From: Streptomyces kaniharaensis
Lineage (GTDB): Bacteria > Actinomycetota > Actinomycetes > Streptomycetales > Streptomycetaceae
Reading direction: 5' to 3'
Assembly (NCBI RefSeq): GCF_009569385.1
Contig: NZ_WBOF01000001.1
Location: 5,713,501-5,777,500 of the forward strand
Length of the DNA: 64,000 bases
The position numbers were made by a program, and so were the translations under genes. Below are positions 25,041 to 33,696 of this stretch, in pieces (the first letter of the stretch is position 1; each line of letters begins with the position of its first letter). Below the pieces are notes generated by a model. It was not told the origin of the DNA, searched no databases, and saw nothing but the letters and a program-made list of their open reading frames with translations.

Positions 25041-26030
25041 ATGACCTCCGCCGCCTTCCTGTTCCCCGGCCAGGGCTCGCAGCGGCCCGGCATGGGCCGG
25101 GACCTCGCCGAGCGCTTCCCCGACGTGGTGAAGCGCTACTACCGGCCCGCCGACGAACTGCTCGGCCTGCCGCTCTCCACCCTCTGCTGGGAGGGCTCGG
25201 CCGAGGAACTGCAGCAGACCGACATCACCCAGCCGACCGTCTTCCTCACCAGCCTGGTGGCCCTGGACGTGCTGCGCGCACACGGGGTCCGTCCGGCGCT
25301 CGCCGCCGGGCACAGCCTCGGTGAGTACGCCGCCCTGGTCTGCGCCGGGGTGCTCGACTGGCGGGACGCGCTGCAACTGGTCCGCCGACGCGGCGAGTTG
25401 ATGGCCACCGTCAACCGGCGCACGCCCGGGGCGATGGCCGCGCTGATCGGCCTCTCCCTCGCGCGGTCCGAGGAGCTCTGCGCCCAGGTCCGTGAGCACG
25501 GCGGCGGCGTGGTCGAGATCGCCAACGACAACGAGCCCGGCCAGCAGGTGGTCTCCGGCACGGCGGAAGCCGTCCGGCTGGTGATGGCCGCGGCGAGGGC
25601 GGCGGGCGCGACCAAGGTGGTACAGCTGGCGGTCGGCGCGCCCTTCCACTGCAGCCTCATGGCCGGGATGGAGGCGGAATTCGCCGCCGAACTCGACGCG
25701 GTGGAGTTCCACGACCCCGCGATCCCGGTGCTCGCCAACGTCACGGCCGACGAGGTGCGCACCGGCGCAGAGGCCCGCGAGCGGCTGCGCCGCCAGCTGG
25801 CCGGCCGGGTGCGGTGGACGGACACCCTGCGCCGGATCGGCGGGTACGGCGTGACCGGTCTGGTCGAGGTCGGCCCCGGGCGGGTGCTCGCCGGCTTCTC
25901 CCGGGTGGTGCTGCCGGAAATCCCGCACCACGCGGCCGGTGAATGGCGGCGACTGAGGGCGACGATATCGGCACTGACCGAAATGCCGGCCGGGGCTGAT
26001 TCATCCGGTCGAACTTCTTGCCGGGAGTAA
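25041..26030 (+). CDS. Malonyl-CoA:ACP transacylase (FabD-like)
   Basis: This 329-residue protein has the FabD motifs FPGQGSQ at the N-terminus, GHSLGEYAAL with catalytic Ser92 and APFHCSLM with catalytic His203. It loads malonyl units from CoA onto the ACP. The conserved Arg of the family lies in the LVRRRGELM segment. Having its own copy means the cluster does not rely on the housekeeping enzyme. It has a GAGGAG ribosome site and is preceded by a hairpin. It is the last recognisable biosynthetic gene of the cluster. Confidence 0.93.
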   Translation: MTSAAFLFPGQGSQRPGMGRDLAERFPDVVKRYYRPADELLGLPLSTLCWEGSAEELQQTDITQPTVFLTSLVALDVLRAHGVRPALAAGHSLGEYAALVCAGVLDWRDALQLVRRRGELMATVNRRTPGAMAALIGLSLARSEELCAQVREHGGGVVEIANDNEPGQQVVSGTAEAVRLVMAAARAAGATKVVQLAVGAPFHCSLMAGMEAEFAAELDAVEFHDPAIPVLANVTADEVRTGAEARERLRRQLAGRVRWTDTLRRIGGYGVTGLVEVGPGRVLAGFSRVVLPEIPHHAAGEWRRLRATISALTEMPAGADSSGRTSCRE

Positions 26031-26089
26031 CGGCGCAGCCTATTCTGATTCTGTCATTGAGTCATAAACTACTTCTCCGGGGACGCAGG

Positions 26090-26323
26090 GTGGACGAGTC
26101 CGAGCAGACGTTGCGAAGGCTTTCCCGGGCCATCGGCCCCGTGCCGGCCGATCTGACCGCCAAGGTCAAGCACCTGATCCAGCAGGCGACCACGACGGAG
26201 AGCGCCCAGGGCGCGGGCGCCGGATCGGATGAGGAAACGCTCTCCGGGGCGCCCGATTCAGGAGACCAGCGCGGCGCCGGGCGGGCCGAATCGAGGCGAC
26301 CGGCCCGCCGGCGTCGGAGCTGA
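26090..26323 (+). CDS. Small protein of unknown function next to the sigma factor gene
   Basis: A 77-codon frame from the GTG at 26090 encodes a helical first half (SEQTLRRLSRAIGPVPADLTAKVKHL) and an acidic, then Arg-rich low-complexity tail. I recognise no family. A candidate promoter, TTCTGA (26043-26048), 16 bases, TAAACT (26065-26070), lies upstream. It converges on the sigma factor gene with a six-base gap. It might modulate that sigma factor, which is inference from position only. Confidence 0.45.
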   Translation: MDESEQTLRRLSRAIGPVPADLTAKVKHLIQQATTTESAQGAGAGSDEETLSGAPDSGDQRGAGRAESRRPARRRRS

Positions 26324-26329
26324 TCCGCG

Positions 26330-26962
26330 TTATCGGACCTGCTGCATGGAGAAGGCCCGAAGGCCTGTCTCCCGTACCGTCCGGACCAACTCCGCGTCCT
26401 GCGCAGACCTGCCGGCCCGCTGACGCATGATCTTCTCCAGGTGAGCCAGGCAGCGGCCCCGGATCGGGCCGATGGAGCCCCGGGCCATCCCGAGCGTGAC
26501 GGCGATCTCGTCGTACGGCATGGGCGGGTCGGCCACCAACAGGCTCAGCAGCGCCTGGCAGCGCGGCGTCAACTCACAGAAGGCGAGCAGGACTTCGTCG
26601 TCCCGCTCGGCCGTGAGCACCCGCTCCTCCGGATGGTTCTCGGTGGGCTCCGCCCGGTCGAAGACCGTCGGCTCGCCCACCGGCACACTCCGCCCGCCCT
26701 TCTCCAGGCACTTCAGGCTCTCCCGGCGCGCGGAGGTCGCGATCCACTGGGCGATCCGTTCCGGCGAACGCAGCTTGCCGAGGTGCTGGACGGCTCGCAG
26801 CCAGGTGGTCTGCACGACGTCCTCGCAGTCCGCCCGGCTGAGCCGGTGCCCGCGCGCGATGGCGAAGACCAGCGGTGTGTACCGATCCACCAGGCGGCTC
26901 CACGCCTCCTGATCACCCGTCAGACACCGGTCGACGAGCTCGTTCAGTGCAGTGACGTGCAA
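26330..26962 (-). CDS. ECF-like RNA polymerase sigma factor
   Basis: This 210-residue protein has sigma region 2 (LVDRYTPLVFAIARGHRLSRADCEDVVQTTWLRAVQHL) and region 4 (LTPRCQALLSLLVADPPMPYDEIAVTLGMARGSIGPIRGRCLAHL). It lacks regions 1 and 3, typical of ECF sigma factors. The GSIGPIRGRCL helix is found in ECF proteins of streptomycetes with no classic membrane anti-sigma factor. The likely start is the TTG at 26962, after a GGGGG stretch. A good vegetative-like promoter is seen at 27092-27122. It may direct transcription of the neighbouring cluster, but no ECF promoter sequence was recognised there. Confidence 0.88.
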   Translation of the reverse strand: MHVTALNELVDRCLTGDQEAWSRLVDRYTPLVFAIARGHRLSRADCEDVVQTTWLRAVQHLGKLRSPERIAQWIATSARRESLKCLEKGGRSVPVGEPTVFDRAEPTENHPEERVLTAERDDEVLLAFCELTPRCQALLSLLVADPPMPYDEIAVTLGMARGSIGPIRGRCLAHLEKIMRQRAGRSAQDAELVRTVRETGLRAFSMQQVR

Positions 26963-27091
26963 GGTAATACCCCCGTTGTGTCATAGATCCCTCGTCGGGG
27001 CAATCCGCCGTCGGCGGGCCCGAGCTTCCCTGAGGTGATCTGTCGACTAGTAACTTCCGTGAAAGCGCTATCACTTGGGCTACTGGTGCTA

Positions 27092-27122
27092 ACTATACGT
27101 GGGTGTCGCGCGTCGGTGTCAA
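27092..27122 (-). promoter_or_regulatory. Promoter for the sigma factor gene
   Basis: On the minus strand TTGACA (27117-27122) and TATAGT (27092-27097) are separated by 19 bases, close to the consensus vegetative promoter though with long spacing. The transcript would begin about 120 bases before the sigma factor start codon. Confidence 0.5.
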
Positions 27123-27440
27123 CCGTCAACTAGCCTGCACCGCAGCGTACTTCAGTGACCTGCGAACATGCTGCCGGACGCCGTCGGACGTGAAAGGCAT
27201 ATGACAATCAGCGGACGTCGGAAATGGATAAGCGGCGGGAATTCCGCGGAATTCGAACCCCCGCCCACCAGGGATTGTCGCGCCAGGTGATCGCCGGACC
27301 ACACTACGGCAGTGGATATTCCGCCGCGGGCGGCCCGGCGGTATAGCGGCTGCCGCTCGCTCGCGGCACATAAGGTCAAGCATGTGGAATCTTCACCTGC
27401 CGCCCGGCAGGTAAGCGGCCGTCGAAGCGGCGTCCGTCCG
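27123..27440. other. Intergenic stretch with no recognised feature
   Basis: About 320 bases, somewhat lower in GC than the surroundings, between the sigma factor promoter and the end of the ABC permease gene. No convincing gene or RNA is seen. A T-arm-like stretch near 27250 is discussed among the rejected items. Confidence 0.4.
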
Positions 27441-28256
27441 TCAACCGCCGCGCGGCAGCCAGCTGAACCGGCGCAGGGCGATCACCAGCCCGCCGGCGCC
27501 CCAGGCCGCCACGATCAGCAGGTCGGTGCCGGCGAAACCCGCCCCGGTGGTGTGCGGGTTGTACGCGGTGAGGAGGGCGTCGAGCAGATGGTGGACGGGG
27601 AAGACGTCGGCGACGTGGACCAGCCAGTGGGGGAGGACCGACGACGCGATGAAGACGCCGGAGATGAAGTAGAGCGGAAGCATCACCGCCTGGGTGACGG
27701 GCTGGGCGGCGTCCTCGTTGCGGATCACGGACGTCAGCGCGTAGCCCAGGCAGCAGAACGAGACGGTCCCGACGATCACGGTCACCGCCAGCGCGGGCGC
27801 GGTCCGCGCGGGGACGTGCGCGCCGTAGGCGGCCCAGCCGATCACCAGCAGGACGACGGTGATGCCGATGGCGACCACGACCGCGGTGAGGGTCCGGCCC
27901 GCGATGACGGCGGCGGCCGGGACGGGGGTCGCCCGGCGTCGTTTGAGCACGCCGGACTCGCGCTGGGCGGTCACCGAGATCACCAGGTTCACGAAGGAGG
28001 CGGCGATGATCCCGAGGGTGATGATGCCCGGGACGTAGTACACCGAGGTGTCGATGGTGCCGCCGGAGACCTTCACCGTGTTGTTCTGGCGGCCGAACAC
28101 CGAGGCGAAGATCACCAGGAAGAGCACCGGGAGGGCCAGGGTGAAGAAGCGCGACTGCGGGTTGCGGAGGAAGGCCCGCAGGTCGTACGGGAACTGGTGC
28201 AGCGCGAGACGCGCGACCTCGCGGAGCGAGCTGAGGGAGCCACGGGGGCCGGCCAT
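27441..28256 (-). CDS. ABC-2 type transporter permease
   Basis: This 271-residue protein has six hydrophobic segments and the ABC-2 architecture of the DrrB type: a cytoplasmic N-terminus with LRAFLRNPQSRFFTLALPVLFLVIF, an external loop (about 60-75), and a SVLPHWLVHVADVFPVHHLLDAL segment near the end. It forms the membrane channel of a drug or lipid exporter together with the ATPase gene directly upstream, 11 bases away. Because that ATPase is frameshifted, the permease may lack its own energy source. Confidence 0.9.
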   Translation of the reverse strand: MAGPRGSLSSLREVARLALHQFPYDLRAFLRNPQSRFFTLALPVLFLVIFASVFGRQNNTVKVSGGTIDTSVYYVPGIITLGIIAASFVNLVISVTAQRESGVLKRRRATPVPAAAVIAGRTLTAVVVAIGITVVLLVIGWAAYGAHVPARTAPALAVTVIVGTVSFCCLGYALTSVIRNEDAAQPVTQAVMLPLYFISGVFIASSVLPHWLVHVADVFPVHHLLDALLTAYNPHTTGAGFAGTDLLIVAAWGAGGLVIALRRFSWLPRGG

Positions 28257-28267
28257 CACGGTGCCTC

Positions 28268-29228
28268 TCACGGTGCCTCGGGATCGGCCCCGGTCGCGGT
28301 GAGCGTCAGGTAGACGTCTTCGAGACTGGGGCGGCGGACTTCGAGATCGGCCAGGTCGTGGCCTTCGGCCTCGGCCCATCCGACCAGCGGCCCGAGCACG
28401 GTGAGCGGGCTCGCCGTCCGCAGGACCAGCCGGCCGCCGGCGCCGTCCACCAGCGCGTCCCGTACGGGACGGGGCAGCACCGTCACGGGCGTCCCCGGCG
28501 GCAGGGTGAAGCGGATCTCCGCCGCGGCGCGCTGGCGTCCGCCGATGGTGCCGGGCGTGCCCTCGGCGACGATCCGGCCGTCGGAGATCACCGTCACATG
28601 GTCGGCGAGGTGCTCGGCCTCGTCCATGAAGTGCGTGGTGAGGAAGACCGTCACGCCCAGCGCGCGGAGACCGGCGATCATGTCCCAGGCGGCGCGGCGG
28701 GCCGACGGGTCGAAGCCGGTCGTGGGTTTCGTCCAGGAACAGCAGCTCGGGGTCGCCGATCAGGGCGAGCGCGACGTCCAGGCGCCGGCGCTGGCCGGCG
28801 GAGAGCCGAACGGCCATGGCGTCGGCCTGCTCGGCGAGCCCGACCAGCGCCATCGTCTCCGCGACGCCCCGCGGGGACGGGTAATAGCCGGCGTACAGCC
28901 GGAGGCACTCCGCGACGGTCAGATCGCGTTCGGGCCGCGACTCCTGGAGCACCACGCCGATCCGGGCCCGCCAGGACGACCCGGCGCGCGCCGGGTCCTG
29001 GCCGAGGACGGTGACCTCGCCGGCGCTGCGGCGGCGGTAGCCCTCCATGATCTCGACGGTGGTGGTCTTCCCGGCTCCGTTCGGGCCGAGGAATGCGAAG
29101 ACCTCACCCCGCCGGACCTCCAGATCGATGCCGCGCACGGCCTCAAAGGAGCCGTATCGCATGCGGAGGCCGGAGACGCTGATGACGGATTCGTCCGCGC
29201 CGGCTCGTGTGCTGGTTGACTTACCCAT
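28268..29228 (-). pseudogene. ABC transporter ATPase, frameshifted in the Walker B motif
   Basis: The reading frame from ATG 29228 has Walker A GPNGAGKT (about 48-55), the signature LSAGQRRRLD and FLDE of Walker B. It then runs out of family sequence. The expected continuation (PTTGFDPSARRAAWDMIAGL, then LTTHFMDEAEHLADHV) is encoded in a neighbouring frame from about 28728 to the stop at 28268. One extra T in the TTT of plus-strand 28727-28729 (GACGAAACC instead of GACGAACCC) explains it. A DrrA-type drug-export ATPase would result if the base were removed. It may be a sequencing error or real inactivation. Confidence 0.85.
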
Positions 29229-29620
29229 GCTCGACCCTTGCCGGTCCGCCGGAGGCCCGCCGGGTCCGGGGCATCGCCGACGGGACCTGAACCGATCTCA
29301 GCGTACCCAGGCTGCCAGGCAGGTCACCAGTCGATCCCGAGCACCCCGGGCCGCCCAATGGGGCGCGCAGGGACCACCATCGGTGGCGCGGCTGCCAGGG
29401 CGAGCGGCGAGGTCCGGGTCGTCGGCGTTGAAGGCCGGCCGATTCACCGTCAGACTCGGACGTGAGATCCACGACGCAGCCCTCGGGCTGCTCGAACACG
29501 GCCACGCCAGGTACAAGACGCGATGCTCACCCACCAGCCCCGGCCCGCCGGCGGCCCGCACTACCCCGCCCACGAGGCGCGTGTCGCGTCGGACGCGGCC
29601 CGGCCGCCGGGAGCGGCGCC
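29229..29620. other. Divergent intergenic region, no gene seen
   Basis: The 392 bases between the divergent ABC ATPase and FAD oxidoreductase genes have several short frames with no family character. They must hold both promoters; neither is obvious by eye. Confidence 0.4.
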
Positions 29621-31045
29621 GTGACGTCCGCGGTCGTCGTCGGTGGCGGGCCCAACGGGCTCGCCGCCGCGGCGCTCCTCGCGAAGGCCGGGCTGCAGGT
29701 CACGCTCCTGGAGGCCGCGGACGAGATCGGCGGCGGCACCCGCAGCCACGAGGCGATCCTGCCCGGACTGCTGCACGACCACTGCTCGGCCGTCCACCCC
29801 ATGGCCGTCACGTCCCCCGCCCTGCGCGCTCTCGACCTGGAACGCCATGGGCTGCGCTGGCGGCTGGCGGACGTCGACTGCGTCCACCCGCTCGACGACG
29901 GGACGGCCGGGGTCCTGCTGCGCTCCGTCGAGGAGACCGCCGACGGGCTCCGCCGCGACGGCAGGCCCTACCGGGCTCTCCTCGCACCCTCGGTGCGTCA
30001 CTGGGACGCGCTCGCACCGGACGTGATGGGCCCGCTGCTGCGGATCCCCGTCCACCCGCTGCGGCTCGCGCGCTTCGGCCTGCCGACCGCGCTGCCGGCC
30101 ACCGTCCTGGCGCGCCTGTTCCGCACACCCGAGGCGCGAGCCCTGTGGGCGGGCGTCGCGGCGCACGCGTTCCGCCCGCTGACCCACCCGTTCAGCTCGG
30201 CGATCGGACTCGGTCTCCTCACCGCGGGCCACGCCGCCGGGTGGGCCGTGGCCGAAGGCGGCTCACAGGCCATCAGCCGTGCGATGGCCGAGGTGCTCCG
30301 GCTGCACGGCGGCCGGATCCACACCGGCGTGCGCGTCACCGATCGCGCGCAGATCCCGCCCGCCGACGTGACCCTCCTCGACCTCGACCCCGCCCAGGTC
30401 GCCGCCCTCTACGGCGACCGCCTCCCGCCGCACGTGCGCGCCGCCTACCGGCGCTTCCGCCGCGGCCCCGGCGCGTACAAGCTCGACCTGGCCGTGGAGG
30501 GCGGCGTGCCCTGGACGAACGAGCAGGCGCGCCGTGCCGGCACCGTCCACGTCGGCGGCCCGCTCGCCGAGGTGGCGCAGGCGGAACGGGACGTGACGGC
30601 CGGGCGGATGCCCGAGCGCCCCTTCGTCCTGGTCGGCCAGCAGTACCTGGCCGACCCCGCGCGCTCAGTCGGCGACGTGCACCCGGTCTGGGCCTACGCC
30701 CACGTCCCGCACGGCTACGACGGGGACGCCACCGAGGCGATCCTGCGGCAGATCGAGCGCTTCGCCCCGGGCGTCCGCGAACGCGTCGTCGGTCAACGCG
30801 TCACCCGCCCCGCCGACTTCGCCGCCGCCAACGCCAACTTCACCGGCGGCGACATCCTCACCGGTGCCAGGACGATCCCCCAACTCCTCCTCGGCGCCCG
30901 GCCCGCCCTCGACCCGTACTCCACCGGCGTCCCCGGCGTCTTCCTCTGCTCGGCCGCCACCCCGCCCGGCCCCGGCGCCCACGGCATGTGCGGCGCCGGC
31001 GCGGCGGCGTCGGCCCTGCGCCGGCTGGGCGTCCCACCGGCCTGA
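29621..31045 (+). CDS. NAD(P)/FAD-dependent oxidoreductase, CrtI-like
   Basis: This 474-residue protein begins SAVVVGGGPNGLAAAALLAKAG, a dinucleotide-binding fold, followed by EAADEIGGGTRSHEAILPG, the CrtI/amine-oxidase pattern. The end, GVFLCSAATPPGPGAHGMCG, fits the FAD-binding C-terminal region of the same family. It is a distant relative of the CrtI-like protein in the cluster, with a different context. The substrate is unknown. The start is a GTG at 29621 after GGGAG. Confidence 0.82.
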   Translation: MTSAVVVGGGPNGLAAAALLAKAGLQVTLLEAADEIGGGTRSHEAILPGLLHDHCSAVHPMAVTSPALRALDLERHGLRWRLADVDCVHPLDDGTAGVLLRSVEETADGLRRDGRPYRALLAPSVRHWDALAPDVMGPLLRIPVHPLRLARFGLPTALPATVLARLFRTPEARALWAGVAAHAFRPLTHPFSSAIGLGLLTAGHAAGWAVAEGGSQAISRAMAEVLRLHGGRIHTGVRVTDRAQIPPADVTLLDLDPAQVAALYGDRLPPHVRAAYRRFRRGPGAYKLDLAVEGGVPWTNEQARRAGTVHVGGPLAEVAQAERDVTAGRMPERPFVLVGQQYLADPARSVGDVHPVWAYAHVPHGYDGDATEAILRQIERFAPGVRERVVGQRVTRPADFAAANANFTGGDILTGARTIPQLLLGARPALDPYSTGVPGVFLCSAATPPGPGAHGMCGAGAAASALRRLGVPPA

Positions 31046-31279
31046 GGCCGCGGGGAGCGCCTTTCCGTCACCGTCCTCCGAACAGCGGACGTGCGGATCG
31101 ATCGCCGCGACAGGGGAACCGGGGTGCGGGAAGAATCGGGTGCATCGGATTCCTTCGCCGGTCAACCTGCCCGCTGGGGCGTCTCTCCGGTGCGTCCGGA
31201 GACCGAAATCCGCCCCCGAGGCCGCCTCGTTGCGCCCGCGACCGATCCCGGCAGATCGCCGCCTGACAAGGACGGATTC

Positions 31280-32377
31280 ATGCGCTTAACCAGACAGATA
31301 GCCGTGCTCGCCCTGACAGCCCTTCTGATCCTCGGGATGGCCGGCCCGGCAGGTGCCGCCACACTCACGCAGGACAGTCTCACGCCGACCACCGCGTCGC
31401 CCGGCTCGCCGGTCACGGCCACGCTGACGGTGCACGCGTCGTCGTGCGTCCGGGTGGCGCAGCTCGGTGTGGCGGTGCGCGATGCGGCCGGGAACAACTT
31501 CGACTATCCCGGGTCGGTCACCAACGTCACCATCTGCCCCGGCGGCTACAAGCTCGTCACGGGTTCCCGGACCTTCTCCGCCGGCACGTACAGCGAGTTC
31601 GGCTACTTCCAGGACTTCGCCGGCGTCTACCACAACTTCCCCGCGCTCACCCTGATCGTCTCGCCGGGATCGGGGACGCGGGGCGATCCCAGTGCGGGGA
31701 AGACCCTGGTGTTCGACGAGGACTTCAACTCGCCGATGATGTTCGGGCCGCGGTGGATCGGCGACCGGACCAGCGCCTACGAGTTCGGCAACACGAATCC
31801 GAACGACGACAAGCTCGACCTCCTGAGCACCAGCGCCGTCGGCGTCGCCAACGGGTCCGTCACGTTCACGGCCACGCCCAGTTCCACCACCCTGCCGAAC
31901 GGCAAGCAGGCGTGGACCACCGGGCTGCTCACCACCGAGGGCTCCCAGGAGGGCTTCCAGGTCCGCACGGGGGACTACATCGAGTCCCGGGTGCTGCTGC
32001 CGACCGGTATCGGCGCCTGGCCCGCGCTGTGGAGCTGGAAGACCGGTGACACGGAGATCGACAAGTTCGAGTTCCACCCCGACAACCCGAACCTGCTGGA
32101 GCTGTCGAACCGCATCAACCTGGCGAGCAGCTACTACACCAACAGTTCGGCGGTGTGCACGAACTGCTGGGTGAAGATCGGCGTCGTCTACGGCGCCGGC
32201 TCGGTCGACTGGTACGTCAACGACGTCAAGGTCTTCTCCGACGGGAAGGGTGTCGGTTCGTCGTTCTCCTCGTACCTGATCCTCAACCTCTCGATCGTCT
32301 CGGGTGTCTACCACCCGGCGCCGCAGAACTCGAATCCGATCACCTTCTCCGCCGACTACGTCCGCGTGTTCCGGTGA
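31280..32377 (+). CDS. Secreted glycoside hydrolase family 16-like protein
   Basis: This 365-residue protein has a signal peptide ending near residue 27 (LGMAGPAGAATL). An N-terminal beta-sandwich-like domain (about 28-130) precedes a GH16-like catalytic domain. The motif EIDKFE gives Glu259, Asp261 and Glu264 in the positions of the GH16 ExDxxE nucleophile/acid set. The preceding IESRVLLPTGIGAWPALWSW resembles the family strand before it. GH16 enzymes cleave beta-glucans and galactans. The signature is slightly unusual (KF for the usual IM or IV), so substrate cannot be predicted. The ATG at 31280 has an AAGGAC site. Confidence 0.8.
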   Translation: MRLTRQIAVLALTALLILGMAGPAGAATLTQDSLTPTTASPGSPVTATLTVHASSCVRVAQLGVAVRDAAGNNFDYPGSVTNVTICPGGYKLVTGSRTFSAGTYSEFGYFQDFAGVYHNFPALTLIVSPGSGTRGDPSAGKTLVFDEDFNSPMMFGPRWIGDRTSAYEFGNTNPNDDKLDLLSTSAVGVANGSVTFTATPSSTTLPNGKQAWTTGLLTTEGSQEGFQVRTGDYIESRVLLPTGIGAWPALWSWKTGDTEIDKFEFHPDNPNLLELSNRINLASSYYTNSSAVCTNCWVKIGVVYGAGSVDWYVNDVKVFSDGKGVGSSFSSYLILNLSIVSGVYHPAPQNSNPITFSADYVRVFR

Positions 32378-32405
32378 GAACGCCCGCGCAACCCGAAGGT
32401 AAGTG

Positions 32406-32951
32406 ATGATCATGTCTCGCAGATCAGGTGCACCTCGCCGGTCGGCGCTGCCGTGGACGTGCGTGGCGGCGTGCGCGCTGAGCGCGGTCCCGGCGGTGGG
32501 AGCGATGGCGGCCCCCGGGGAAAACCCGGTCGCCCCTTCGCCGGACGGTCCGTCCCGTTCGCGCATCACCATCGAGCACATCGAGACCGACCCCGATCCC
32601 GTGGCGGTCGGCGGCACGACGACCGTGCGCGTGCTGGTGTCCAACCGGGGCTCGGACAGGAGCGGCGCGCCGTTCACGGTCCAGCTGACCCTGCCCGACG
32701 GGGCCACGGCGGTGGGCCCGTACTTCCCCACCGCGTGCACGACGGATTCGGTGGCGACTACGGTCACCTGCCAGTTCCCCCAAGGCATGCGGGTCGGCAG
32801 GTCGGCCAGCGTGCTCGTTCCCGTCCAGATCTGCCCGAGCGCGCGTCAGCACGGGAATCTGAGCCCGGGCGTGGTGAGCGTCATCAACGGGAACGACCCG
32901 GACACGAACGGCAAGATCCGCAGCGTCGGCTTCGGCATCCGGACGGCATGA
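32406..32951 (+). CDS. Small secreted protein, beta-sandwich-like
   Basis: This 181-residue protein has a Sec-type signal: RRSALPWTCVAACALSAVPAVGAMA. The mature part includes TVRVLVSNRGSDRSGAPFTVQLTLPDGATAVG, a pattern of extracellular DUF11-like or CARDB-like beta-sandwich domains, and four cysteines. Function unknown. It follows the GH16-like gene by 28 bases and may be co-transcribed. Three possible starts lie within nine bases; ATG 32406 fits the GAAGG site best. Confidence 0.7.
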   Translation: MIMSRRSGAPRRSALPWTCVAACALSAVPAVGAMAAPGENPVAPSPDGPSRSRITIEHIETDPDPVAVGGTTTVRVLVSNRGSDRSGAPFTVQLTLPDGATAVGPYFPTACTTDSVATTVTCQFPQGMRVGRSASVLVPVQICPSARQHGNLSPGVVSVINGNDPDTNGKIRSVGFGIRTA

Positions 32952-32987
32952 GAGCGCACATCCGGACCTCCGCACATCAAGACCTCC

Positions 32988-33022
32988 CGAGGGGCCCTCA
33001 CGCGATGAGCGAGGGCCCCTCG
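32988..33022. terminator. Hairpin terminator after the secreted protein gene
   Basis: A perfect 12-bp stem (32988-32999 with 33011-33022) around an 11-base loop, between the secreted protein gene and the NUDIX-like gene. Confidence 0.6.
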
Positions 33023-33143
33023 CGAGCTGGTTGCCTGTGGCCCCGTGTGTCCCGTCGTCAGGTCGCGGCCACGGGCAGCCGTTCCGCCGACCGCCGGGCG
33101 GGGCACTCGGCGGGGAGGTGGCCGGGGAACGTACGATCAAGCA

Positions 33144-33680
33144 ATGTCTGACATGACGGAAACCACGCCGGGCTGGCTCGCTCCGGACGAACTCGAGTCG
33201 ACGCGGGCGCAGATGCCGATCCTCTACGTGGAGGCCGTGCCGGTACGCGTCGATGACGCCGGTGAGGTCACCCAGATCGGGCTGCTGCTGCGGATCGGGC
33301 CGGACGGGACGGTGAGCCGCACGCTGGTGTCGGGCCGGGTGCTGCACCACGAGCGGATCCGGGACGCGCTCCTGCGGAACCTGGAGAAGGACCTCGGGCC
33401 GGTGGCGCTACCGCGGATTCCGGCCTCCCTGCAGCCGTTCACGGTCGCGGAGTACTTCCCGACCCTGGGGATCACCGAGTTCCACGACCCCCGCCAGCAC
33501 GCGGTGTCCCTCGCCTACATCGTCCCGGTGTCTGGCGACTGCCGGCCGCGGCAGGACGCGCTCGACCTGGTCTGGTTCAGCCCGGAGGAGGCCGCGTCGC
33601 CGGTGGTGCAGCAGGAGATGCCGGGCGGGCAGGGAGTGCTGCTCAAGCGGGCGCTCGCGCACGTCGGCTGCCTGAGCTGA
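33144..33680 (+). CDS. NUDIX-like protein (DUF4916-type)
   Basis: This 178-residue protein resembles the actinobacterial NUDIX-related family described as DUF4916: GWLAPDELESTRAQMPILYVEAVPVRVDDAG at the start and ALDLVWFSPEEA near the end. A canonical NUDIX box GxxxxxExxxxEE is not clear; the matching region is VSGRVLHHERIRDALLRNLEKDLG, so hydrolysis is uncertain. A TACGAT hexamer six bases before the ATG suggests a leaderless mRNA. Confidence 0.72.
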   Translation: MSDMTETTPGWLAPDELESTRAQMPILYVEAVPVRVDDAGEVTQIGLLLRIGPDGTVSRTLVSGRVLHHERIRDALLRNLEKDLGPVALPRIPASLQPFTVAEYFPTLGITEFHDPRQHAVSLAYIVPVSGDCRPRQDALDLVWFSPEEAASPVVQQEMPGGQGVLLKRALAHVGCLS

Positions 33681-33696
33681 CAGCCGGCTGCCTTCC

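Noticed and set aside
27230..27280. A minus-strand GGGGTTCGAATTCC stretch resembling a tRNA T-arm
   Set aside because: The loop and stem look right locally, but no acceptor, D-arm or anticodon arm could be found around it, so neither a tRNA nor an attachment site can be supported.
26944..27383. Short minus-strand frames upstream of the sigma factor gene
   Set aside because: They have no ribosome sites and no coding bias and overlap the candidate promoter.
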